Source: Notospermus geniculatus (Eukaryota > Nemertea > Pilidiophora > Heteronemertea > Lineidae). Taken from it: 64,000 nucleotides of DNA. Shown here in pieces: positions 35,679 through 46,285 of this stretch. Position numbers and translations under genes: made by a program. Each line of letters starts with the position of its first letter. The first letter of the stretch is position 1. The notes below the pieces were generated by a model. That model was given only the letters and a program-made list of their open reading frames with translations, made no database searches and was not told where the DNA came from. Where the stretch lies: the NCBI GenBank assembly GCA_002633025.1, contig NMRB01000873.1, forward strand, positions 80,307 through 144,306, in the 5' to 3' direction.

Positions 35679-36525
35679 CTGAAAACTACTGCCGCCGGCA
35701 GGGGATGGGGATTGGGGAGGGTAACTCGGCCCGAGTTACCATCCCCAATTAACCATTGGAAGGGAGGCCGAGTGGAATGACCAGAATCCAGATGCCAATG
35801 AAGTCAGTGATGGGTGACGAAAATGCTGAGATTTCATCTTAGCGGTTGTGGAAACCAAATTTGGTTGCTTTCCTTTCGGCATTCCAGAGGCCAACTTACG
35901 CCACACTGTACGTTCGTATCAGTGAAGCAACGCCGGGGGTGAACTTTACTTGGGCATCAAAAGATGCCCTGATGGCCGTGGCTGTGCGATTAGAGCGACA
36001 TAAAATGAGATGACGGCGGTAGTCAAAGAAGAGGCCAGTCGGAGCCGACAGCTGTGCAGAGCGCCAGAGGTGCAATTGTTGCTGTGGCTCAATCAGATCA
36101 CATTCTCACCATCAAAAACCAATCCATTACCCACTTTATCAGCCATGCAACGTTTTTAAATGTGTTCAGATCACTTGATCTCCTGGGCGGAGATACCACT
36201 AACGTAATTCATCTCTACCGCCTCTGGCCGACCGGAAGCCGTTTTCTATAAGTGGTATTGATACACGATAGATTGGCCTCCATCGGTGCAACATTTCACG
36301 GCTTCCTAATCGTTTGGTTCAAATCAGTTATGAGGAGCATATCGGTGCGGTTTGCACCAATTACGCTGAACTAATCAGTCAACTTGTCATCCTTTGTAAA
36401 CAATGACTGAAAAACAAGGCTTTCTCAATCAGGCTGATGAAACTCACTGCAAGCCTCATCATCATCACCCATAAGGGCTTGATCTCGCTGTACCAGGCTG
36501 ACTCCAGGATGTTCAGTCTTATTGA

Positions 36526-36926
36526 TGCAGCCAAAGCATTATCAGGGCAAGAGCCCTGGTAACCTGGGGTAGCGAGCATAAAGGGGTCGTAACCCTACGT
36601 CAGGCCTAAGCCAGGCGTAGTGCTGGTCGAAGATAGGGCATCGACCAGCACTACGCCTGGCTTAGGCCTGACGTAGGGTTACGACCCCTTTATGCTCGCT
36701 ACCCCTGGTAAGTATGGAAAAGACCACCGCAGACTACCCGACGTGTTCCTCACTTGGATGGGGTCTTACGTGCCCTTGCAAAGGAACAAGGTACCATGCC
36801 CAATGACGTACTGTCCCTTGACAGACTGAGGAGCCGGGGATGATTAATCTCATACCGGGATTCGAACCCGGGACCTGTCGCTTCCAAAGCGGACATGATA
36901 ACCACTAGGCTATCATCAAGGCTCCT
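36526..36926 (-). repeat. tRNA-derived SINE (minus strand), split by a MITE
   Basis: On the minus strand the head reads gatagcctagtggttatca, a tRNA-like hairpin around the anticodon-like loop, then cccgggttcgaatcccgg (B box) and the SINE body with tttgcaagggcacgta and ccatccaagtgaggaac. The tail ccaggg-ctcttgccctgataatg is interrupted by the element at 36,562-36,702. Confidence 0.75.
36562..36702. mobile_element. hAT-like MITE, 141 bp, with an empty-site allele nearby
   Basis: The arms of about 60 bp are perfect inverted repeats (gtagcgagcataaaggggtc, gtaaccctacgtcaggccta, and so on). CCCTGGTA lies on both sides (36,554-36,561 and 36,703-36,710), an 8 bp duplication typical of hAT elements. 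The sister copy of the duplication has only gagccctggtaagtatgg at the same point, i.e. the unoccupied site. Confidence 0.85.
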
Positions 36927-37217
36927 CAAAGTCGATGCAGGTTGCAAATCATTACTTATGACTTGCATCATCGCTTTTTCCCATTGCCAGTCAGTTCAGC
37001 CACTCAGATTGGACTAACATGGTGATTTAATCAACCTTATGGTCATTCGGCCATGAGATCTGAGGAGAAATCTCGTGATATCAATGAACACATCAATCAA
37101 TACTTTGATATCATCCTCAAGGCAAGATCGATAGACTGAAATAGCACAAAGATTGAAGAGGCAATAACGAAATACACAACCGAAAGGTCAATACGGGCAA
37201 TGTATATGAGGCTATAN

Positions 37218-38603
37218 CTGAAAACTACTGCCGCCGGCAGGGGATGGGGATTGGGGAGGGTAACTCGGCCCGAGTTACCATCCCCAATTAACCATTGGAA
37301 GGGAGGCCGAGTGGAATGACCAGAATCCAGATGCCAATGAAGTCAGTTATGGGTGACGAAAATGCTGAGATTTCATCTTAGCGGTTGTGGAAACCAAATT
37401 TGGTTGCTTTCCTTTCGGCATTCCAGAGGCCAACTTACGCCACACTGTACGTTCGTATCAGTGAAGCAACGCCGGGGGTGAACTTTACTTGGGCATCAAA
37501 AGATGCCCTGATGGCCGTGGCTGTGCGATTAGAGCGACATAAAATGAGATGACGGCGGTAGTCAAAGAAGAGGCCAGTCGGAGCCGACAGCTGTGCAGAG
37601 CGCCAGAGGTGCAATTGTTGCTGTGGCTCAATCAGATCACATTCTCACCATCAAAAACCAATCCATTACCCACTTTATCAGCCATGCAACGTTTTTAAAT
37701 GTGTTCAGATCACTTGATCTCCTGGGCGGAGATACCACTAACGTAATTCATCTCTACCGCCTCTGGCCGACCGGAAGCCGTTTTCTATAAGTGGTATTGA
37801 TACACGATAGATTGGCCTCCATCGGTGCAACATTTCACGGCTTCCTAATCGTTTGGTTCAAATCAGTTATGAGGAGCATATCGGTGCGGTTTGCACCAAT
37901 TACGCTGAACTAATCAGTCAACTTGTCATCCTTTGTAAACAATGACTGAACCGGGCTTTCTCAATCAGGCTGATGAAACTCACTGCAAGCCTCATCATCA
38001 TCACCCATAAGGGCTTGATATCGCTGTACCAGGCTGACTCCAGGATGTTCAGTCTTATTGATGCAGCCAAAGCATTATCAGGGCAAGAGCCCTGGTAAGT
38101 ATGGAAAAGACCACCGCAGACTACCCGGCGTGTTCCTCACTTGGATGGGGTCTTACGTGCCCTTGCAAAGGAACAAGGTACCATGCCCAATGACGTACTG
38201 TCCCATGACAGACTGAGGAGCCGGGGATGATTAATCTCATAGCGGGATTCGAACCCGGGACCTGCCGGTTGCAAAGCGGACATGATAACCACTAGGCTAT
38301 CATCAAGGCTCCTCAAAGTCGATGCAGGTTGCAAATCATTACTTTATGACTTGCATCATCGCTTTTCCCATTGCCAGTCAGTTCAGCCACTCAGATTGGA
38401 CTAACATGGTGATTTAATCAACCTTACGGTCATTCGGCCATGAGATCTGAGGAGAAATCTCGTGATATCAATGAACACATCAATCAATACTTTGATATCA
38501 TCCTCAAGGCAAGATCGATAGACTGAAATAGCACAAAGATTGAAGAGGCAATAACGAAATACACAACCGAAAGGTCAATACGGGCAATGTATATGAGGCT
38601 ATA
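37218..38603. repeat. tandem duplication unit, copy 2 (about 1.39 kb, no MITE)
   Basis: This matches 35,679-37,216 apart from about one percent substitutions, small indels and the absent 141 bp MITE. It is followed by unique sequence (catcattcatcttcccaagt). Confidence 0.8.
38069..38311 (-). repeat. tRNA-derived SINE (minus strand), intact sister copy
   Basis: This is the same SINE as at 36,526-36,926 but without the MITE. The B box on the minus strand reads cgggttcgaatcccgc. Confidence 0.75.
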
Positions 38604-38629
38604 CATCATTCATCTTCCCAAGTAATCCG

Positions 38630-38768
38630 TGGTGTCTTGTACGTGTGCCTTGTGAGGGCAAGTACATGTAAGAGACCTCATCCAAATGAGGAGGAACATG
38701 AGTAGCTTGAGATAGCCTCTTCCATTCTTACCAGGGCCAATAATGCCTTTTCTTTAGCCCTGATGTAA
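38630..38768 (+). repeat. SINE 3' fragment
   Basis: Only the body and tail are present: gccttgtgagggcaagtaca, ctcatccaaatgaggaggaa, gagtagcttgagatagcctc, taccagggccaataatgcc. The tRNA-like head is missing. Confidence 0.7.
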
Positions 38769-39945
38769 GAGATACGATTCCTCTTACCAAGAATCCATGG
38801 GCGACCCCTATCCTTCGGTGTTTTTTTGCCCCTGTCTTGACACGACTTCACCTTGGCCCCAGGGCAAAAAACATATACATGTGTATATAGGCCAATGTAC
38901 CTCCGTTTTTAGTTTTAAACCTTTGGGTACCAATGTTTCAGAAGAAAAAAAAATATCGAAAAACTGTACCGAATCACTTGAATCCATGCTAATGATCATT
39001 GATTGCTCGTCAACAAATTGATGCGATATAAACCCGAAGATCGCTTGATAAAACGTCTGATTTATCAGCTATTTTCAGATCAAATGGGATTTAGTCACAG
39101 ACAGTATCCATATGATCTCGAGACGGCGTCAACTCAAGGGAACCGAGTAATTAATAACTCTGATTAAAGACCCCAGAGCTAATAACAGACAGCAATTCAT
39201 CATCAGCTCTTGAGAAACCGCAGTCTGACGTGTAGAACAGAGAAACTCGCTGAGAAAGTGGCTTCTTCATACTTCCTCGCCAACAGGGAGGAGGAACGGA
39301 AAATGCTTAGGAACCAGCGTTTTCCGATCCGCATACTGGTCCGCGAGGAAGTCCTTACACACTTTTTTCCGATATGCCGTAGCTTCATATCAAAGAAGCC
39401 AGTTCATTACTGTGTACAACACCCAAAAGAATGTTCAGGTCTGTGATTAGGCCTCCACATGTAGGCCTACACTTGTCCGGATTGCACGGCGATGTTCGCC
39501 CTTTGTTTCGAAATATAAAAAAAGGCAGTGAGAAACGCACGAGACAGTGTGTGGAGGCCTTATAAAAAAGGCTGCCATTACATAGAGCTATATACATTGT
39601 ATATACGGACACGCCGGTTAACAATGGCTTCACGGTCGCGAACTCTTTGTTCAACCTTACAGATTAGTTCCAACCAATTGGTTGTCACGGCTACCGCCTT
39701 CATAGAATAAGAGTAATGACTGTTGTTTAATCAATTGGAACCGATAACGAATGTGAAATTGACGACAGCCAAGCAGCATAAAGGCCAGGTGATCAACTGT
39801 AAAATCTGCATGCCATTTTCCGAATTGTGTCCAATGCTCCCAAACAATGAGATAATACCTTTATTCACAAAGCCCCGTACATTTTATGGGTACGCAAATC
39901 CTTTGTCGGGCTGATAGTGAACAACAGGTTGCTCGCAAATTGACA

Positions 39946-40104
39946 TTAGGGAGTTTGAGATCAGCGACTTTATCACTGATCCTTATACGTATACATGTAC
40001 GGATAGACTTCTGTACAACGAGAACAGATTTTGTGTACATTTCGATCCGTATACATGTACACGTATAAGGAACCGTGATAAGTTGCTGATCTCAAACTCC
40101 CTAA
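39946..40104. mobile_element. MITE-like element, gggagtttgagatcagc ends
   Basis: The arms ttagggagtttgagatcagc and gctgatctcaaactccctaa are inverted, and inner stretches (tccttatacg-tatacatgta against tacatgtacacgtataagga) also pair. TA flanks both sides. Confidence 0.75.
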
Positions 40105-40220
40105 TAGCTTAGGCAGTGATCCGCAAAGTTCGTGAAGAAGGTCGCAGTTCCTGCATTTTGTTGACTGGCCTCTGAGAATGAAAGTATGATATCTGGTGAG
40201 CTCAAGCCTGCCGCAAAAAG

Positions 40221-40309
40221 TCATTCGAGACCGTTTGCTCAGCAGATAGCTCGCGTGCATGTGCGCGTAATTTCGGTGAGTTAACTGCTGAGCAAACGGT
40301 CTCGAATGA
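40221..40309. repeat. 89 bp inverted repeat
   Basis: The 25 bp arms tcattcgagaccgtttgctc + agcag and ctgct + gagcaaacggtctcgaatga are perfectly inverted around a spacer of about 39 bp. The word agcagatagctc occurs inside and again just after the right arm. Confidence 0.75.
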
Positions 40310-42170
40310 TTTTTAGCAGATAGCTCCAGTGTGGGCAGGCTTCCTGAAGAGTATTTGACTGTGGTCCAGCTCTGGTCAGTTCTTGTTTCTATTTTCAACA
40401 GATGGAAGGAAAGAATCGTCCTTTGCTTTCAAAACAAATTCGTTGTTTACGGTTCATTGTTTTCGTATCGCCGTCTATTCCATCTTACCTTTAGAACCTA
40501 GTTATTATTGGTACGTTTACAGCGCTGTTTGTTACTCCTGTCATGCCTTTAATACTGCCAGGCAGAAAAACCGAACAAAAATAGTCGTTACTAAAGATTT
40601 ATAGCATCATTTTCCACCTTTATGTGTTACCTGTTGTCATGGTTTAGAAGGCAACAAGTCGTACGCCAACCAGGTACGTGGTGGAGAGAGGGTTTCAAAT
40701 TTTCCACTTTCATGGTTCAAACCAAAAATAGATAAAGCGAGTCGTTTATCTATTGTTGTTCAACACAATATGGGGTAAGATTGGTATCGAAACATATTTT
40801 AGGTATACATGTAGGAGTGTGGATCAAGCACAGCAGCTTTCGTATTTCGCTTTCCCTCTCTCACAGAGGCAAGCGACAACACGATAAAGGGTATCGCCAA
40901 GTCAGGCCGGTATAAAACTCAGGGTTTTCATCGATAGGAAGCATGACTTGCTGATCTACATGTCACGAACAAACTGCATCTTCACATTTCGGCATGCCGA
41001 CAACATACACCAGCGGCGAACGATTGGTTGTTGTTTTTTTTGCTCAGGTAGGCCTACATACTTTGAGGTAAGCCTTGAGGTTAAGTGTTGCATCTTTCGA
41101 GTTTACGAACGTGTTCACGTGTTTACGCCTCAGCAGAAGGCATTGAAATATTCCTAATCATTCAAGAATCCTATGTTTTTCTGGCTGCATTTTTTTACGT
41201 CTCAGCTGGAGATGATCAAATGATTTCAAAGCAATCGTTTGCAATCAGGTATACGTGCACCAGAGATGCCAACTGCGAAATTTTACACCTGAATCATTAG
41301 AACATGCAATTGATAAATACTGCACGTGTAGGGCTCTATTCAACGTTTCGACAGCCCCGCTATCTCGGTTTCGTGCGGAAATTTCATGCGCGCGCACCTA
41401 TCTGGTACCGTAGGTAAATCGAAGCATGTGATTGGTCCAAATACAAAAGGTCATTTGCATACGGAAAAAATCCAGTGGCAACCAATATGGCGGAGAGCGG
41501 TCGAAACCTGTGAAAAACGTAAGTAAAATGTCAGTAATGCCGTAATGAAAATGCACTAGCTTTTTCTTGGTGGCAAATGAAACCTCATTATTCAAAATAA
41601 CGAAGCTAAATGGGACCAATACGCAGAGCCATCAATGATAATATCATGCTGTTGCTGTTCTTATAGTATTAATTGAGACGCAAGTCACGAATGGCCTCGA
41701 CCTGAAAAGCCATCGGCGAATGATGAGAAGGTATCTCAATTAGAATGAACGTGACAATCGACTCAGTGCAACAACTCCATGTACATGTACATGTTCAAAA
41801 CATCGTCATCGCAATCCAGGTGAAGTATTGTAATGGAGATGAGGGGTACAGATGTGGCTTCAAGTACAACAGTTATAATCCATGTCGTGAATAATGGTGA
41901 AGGAGCATTATCATGGAGATTACAGCTGTAGCTAACAAGTTCATCAGAGGATCAAGTATACTGGGGATTGTACCATCAATAACAGATTGCGTCTCTTGTT
42001 TCCCGATATTTGATATCGGCAGTATTCTCAGCAGGTGGTACGAACCATAGCGAACAGACTATCGTCATGTCTGTTGTTATTTTTTCCTCTGTAAGGCTTC
42101 TGGTAAGAGGAATATGGAGTGAAATACTCCTTGAAATCATGAAATACTCAGAGATTTCACTGCTCCTTAA

Positions 42171-42411
42171 AGGAGCTGGACGTCCAAGTTGTAAACAAAC
42201 TGGTTTGTTTACAAACAGTGGCCAGCAAACTAGTTTTATTCCTTCGTGAAGGTGGCAGCACCAGTGATCGTTAGACTGGTGCCCGGTCCAATGCAACTCA
42301 CTCACGATATTCACGTCAGTATATATCACCGACAATAGGTGGCAGCACCGCAGGCGTCGCGTGGATAGAGAACCAGTGAGTGAGTGTTTACAACTTGGAC
42401 GTCCAGCTCCT
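42171..42411. mobile_element. piggyBac-like MITE, 241 bp, TTAA duplication
   Basis: The arms aggagctggacgtccaagtt + gtaaac and their mirror (gtttac + aacttggacgtccagctcct) are inverted. TTAA lies on both sides (42,167-42,170 and 42,412-42,415). No transposase is encoded; the ORFs across it are artefacts. Confidence 0.85.
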
Positions 42412-42906
42412 TTAAAAATCCCTTTCTCCCAGAGCAGTACCAAAATGCTCCTTGGGAAGCTGTTCACACTCCTAGATTTTGAAGGGGAGGAGTATGGGAC
42501 TCTTCAGCACTGAATCCTGTCTAAATCTCAGGCGCTGAGCGCGGGGAGTTTGATGAAACCAGCTCCTATAGGTGTGATTGGTCCCTGCTCAGCAACCAGT
42601 CATCTGATTGGCTCCTATTGCTATACCCACAAATCGAATGCTCAATCGAGTCCAAGATCATTTGCACAGCTCAGATAGTAGAAGACCCATATCCCTTCAT
42701 ATTCTGCAGGTGGTAGGCTGTTAGATGCATGCAACCATATCGTGCATATCAAAGCATTTAGGAAAACATCATTCTACTGTGAACGTATTCGATATTGTTT
42801 TGCAATGCACGAGAGCCCAGTTTTGGTGCATCGGCGAACGGACGGTAAATACACAGCCACATACATGTAAACAAATGATTTATATGTCCGTGCAGCCTGC
42901 ACCGAA

Positions 42907-44284
42907 CAAGCAGCATTGTAAAATTTTGCTATAAAATCAACAAATCAGAGTAACAGATGTATCGGAATGGTAGGTTGATCGGAATAGAAATGACACGGTC
43001 ATCATGCACAGTATCGACTAACTGCGGACATTAGATATGATCCTGTTGCATCAAACTGAGGCCATTATAGCTACAATAGACCTACTCCTGTGTGTATACA
43101 AGCCTTTTGACTTGCATGGCGTATGGCGTCATCCGGCAGGTTTTCAATAGGGGACGTCCCCAGTTGTTGGCAGGTCCACAGTTAGTGACTTTTCACACGA
43201 AGCCTCTATGCACACATCAAGGAAAGAACTGCATACGTCACCTGACATGTGTAGAACGAAAAAACCCCCAGCACCAATCGTGTTTATGTGTTAATCACTG
43301 CACTGAGTGACTAATAATTCTCATCAAATCATCTTTTTCCGTTCATCGGATCGAAGCCCCAGTAGAAAATTGTCTCTCGATTACGATAGCAACAACGTTT
43401 TGTTTATTTTGCCACTGACCTCGATTTTGGTACAAGCTTTTTTCCTTTTTGGCCATCATACCGCATTACCGGTGGTTTGGCGAGAACATCGCATTCCAAT
43501 ACCCAACATCCTCCTGTTGGTGTCGAATTTTTGAATGATTTTTGGAATTCCAAATACAGGTTGTCGCATAACACTTCGAAGAAAAGTAGGAAGAACATCT
43601 TTTTGCCCTATTTGAAGTTCCTTTCGGGAGTTTCTTGGTGACTTCCGGCGAGGGCAGGCCATGGCTGCATGGGAATATCGAAGTCGTGGTCAGGGGCAGC
43701 AAAAAAAGGAAATGGCCTATAGGCCCCTATTGCCTCCACTTCACATTTCTGCACTACTGTCTATACACATGTACATGTACGTACATGTACATGTACATTA
43801 CATCTATTATACTATACTAAACAACACTCAAACTAGCGGAGATGTGATATACATATAGGCCAACATAAAAAGATATTCTGCACTAGTATTTGTGTCGAAC
43901 ACCTATAATGTTCTAGTATGAAAAATATGCAAAATGGTGGGGTTGCCAAACAGTAGAGGAGTAAAAATAACTGCAGTAGTCAAGGTATAATGTAAATACG
44001 TTTACAAACTTTGGAGATACACCTTCGATTCACCCTAAGATAGACTGTGGTACACTGTGGACTACGTTTCACTTTGTATAGCATACGCACCGCGTTATGG
44101 TCAGCAGAAATTGACATGGACCATCACTTGATGGACCACAGGCTATGATTTCGATATAGTTCGGAACCAAAGGTCTTCCAGCTGCTCTTATTAATGGTGG
44201 GCATCCATGATTAGGGAATTGCCAGCAATCAAGGTAGCTCAAGGTCTCCCCGGTAATTTTTCGCAGAAACGTTAATAAATAAAA
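42907..44284 (+). repeat. 1.4 kb interspersed repeat, copy 1
   Basis: It begins acaagcagcattgtaaaatt and ends ttaataaataaaa. It is repeated with high identity at 51,237-52,667. The AATAAA-containing A-rich end suggests a retroposed sequence or the 3' part of a non-LTR element, but no reverse transcriptase frame is seen. A short tacatg run lies at 43,767-43,797. Confidence 0.75.
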
Positions 44285-45361
44285 CAAGCCTGGTGGCGAC
44301 ACGGGCTCACTAAGTGGAGGGTTATGAATGGGTCTTTTCTGGATTTTCACAGTGTTAGTAAAATTTTGCAGGTTGACTTCCTATATATTATGAATGGGAG
44401 TAAGAGATAATAGATGAACAATTCGAATACTGTAATAGGTTGTATCACTCTTTTACAGTGGCGGATCCAAGGGGACGGGGCGTGCCCGGCGCACGCAAAT
44501 CTTTTGGTGACCTGGAATTCTATTTATACACTGTGGAGGGATTCCCCAATTGTCCTGACATATACCGACTGTTGTGACCCCATTCCTGTATACAAACACA
44601 TCGGAATGGCCTAAAGATGCAGAATCCTCTTATCAGCTGGCATGGCAAGTTTGATTACTTGCTGTTGAACATATCAGGAGAAAGGGAGGGAAGCAATGGA
44701 GAATTTTGAAAGGCTTGGGGAAAGACAGGAAGGATAATTTTAAGGAGCTGATTGAATCAAGGGCATAATGTGGGTTGGATGGAATCAATGGAGCAGAGGT
44801 CAGGAATGTTGTGTGTCTGAGAAGGTGGAGGGCGCTTTTATCAAAGTATACCTCGGGCTCATTCTGTTATGATACATAGGGAAACAGTCAAACAATTTGC
44901 AGACAGGGTGGGGGTTCTATATGTTGGCGAGAACAGAACACGAACAGAAGGATTCTGAATGATTGAAGGCATGAAAAAAAATGTAAAGGGCAGTTCGAGA
45001 GTGGAAGATAAGGCGACTGGAGACAAAGTGGCAATGAAATTACTGGATAGTGTTGGAAAGGGCTTCATCATTCAGGACCTCTGCAGAACATACCGGTAAC
45101 TCGCTATTCAGTCCATAAAATTCTGATGTGCCCCAATAAAAACACCCTCCCGACAACAAGACCGTAGGACGGGTAACTTTGCTAGTACCATATATGGTTG
45201 GAAATTCTAGCATTTCCCTGCAGAAGCTCATTGTAACCATGGTCACAAGGTAACATATGGTTACACTGTATAGGCCTAATACTATACTAGGCCTACCGCG
45301 GAACTATACAAAGAGCCCGAGTCTACATCATTTCTTTACAATCATTGAGCAAAGGCATGTA

Positions 45362-45553
45362 TCATGATGCAGATTTCAGGAGCGAGTTTGCTACACTACA
45401 GTTAAGAGATGGAAGACGCCATGACAATTTATCGCCAGTGTGACAGTTTGTCCACGTCCTTATGTACGTAGTTCTGTGGAAACCTCTGTTAGCTTTCAGA
45501 AAAGTCATTTGCCAAAAAAATGTTTTGCTGGCAACAACCGTTAGGACGTTTTG
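45362..45553 (+). repeat. direct copy of macroglobulin-gene intron sequence
   Basis: The segment catgatgcagatttcaggag...gttaggacgttttga is repeated at 46,497-46,688, inside the first visible intron of the macroglobulin-like gene, with only small differences (for example tatgtacgtagttc versus tatgtagttc). The upstream copy has no exon next to it. Confidence 0.8.
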
Positions 45554-45649
45554 ATGCATGTATCATGTATGTAGGATTCCTGTTGTTTGTAAGAATTGAC
45601 ACAATAGTTAGGCTAGCTACCGGTACTCATACTGTAGGACACTAGGCCA

Positions 45650-45690
45650 CAGTGGTTACGGTGGTTACAATGGTTACGATGGTTACAGAC
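45650..45690. repeat. ggttac-rich 9 bp tandem repeat
   Basis: The units ggttacggt, ggttacaat, ggttacgat, ggttacaga run head to tail; a second shorter cluster lies at about 45,790-45,822. Confidence 0.8.
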
Positions 45691-45940
45691 CGTTCTGACA
45701 GTACAAACTAATTAGACTGTGTCAGACACAATAGTTACAGCAGGTCACTTAGGGCTACAAGCTGGGTTACATGTTTTATGGACACTCTGGTCACACTGGT
45801 TACGGTGGTTACATTGGTTGATGCAACGACGATGCAGTTGGTCTGGATCCAAAAGTAACTTCTTTTACGGACAGCGTTCAAATGTTATTTATCTTAAGTG
45901 GAGACGAAGATTTTTCTGTGTGTACCAACACATTCATACG

Positions 45941-46245
45941 GTGGCCCATAGAGCTCATTGATGAAAAATATTTGCATTTGGATTTTTTCGCGAGGTTTGA
46001 ACATTTTTCTTGGGGATTTGTAAAATCTTTAGAAGTTCTCACCGCGGTGAAAACGTTTCCACCTCGGTGAAAACATTCCGGTGGGAATGTTTCCACCGTG
46101 GTGAAAACGTTTCCACCGCGTTGGAAATGTTTTAACCGTGGTGGGAACTTCTAAAGATTTTCCAAACCCCCCAAGAAAAAAATAATCAAACCTCAGAAAA
46201 AAATGCAAATGCAAAAATTTTTCATCAATGAGCTCTATGGGCCAC
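45941..46245. mobile_element. MITE-like element 40 bp upstream of a macroglobulin exon
   Basis: The long inverted arms (gtggcccatagagctcattg + atgaaaaat...; right end mirrored, atgagctctatgggccac) span about 100 bp each. The centre is a tandem array of ccaccg-ggtgaaaacgttt-type units (46,040-46,150). Its right end lies about 40 bp before the exon starting at 46,286. Confidence 0.85.
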
Positions 46246-46285
46246 TGTACATTCACATGTTGCAGTGATGTTTTTTAAATTTTAG

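Larger units (their letters stand above)
35679..37216. repeat. tandem duplication unit, copy 1 (about 1.54 kb, carries a MITE)
   Basis: The segment from ctgaaaactactgccgccgg to gggcaatgtatatgaggcta is repeated at 37,218-38,603, and the copies abut at a single N (37,217). They differ at scattered single bases and small indels, and by a 141 bp insertion present only here. The unit contains a near-palindrome (attggggagggtaactcgg facing ccgagttaccatccccaat) and a minus-strand SINE. This is most likely two alleles laid in tandem. Confidence 0.8.
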
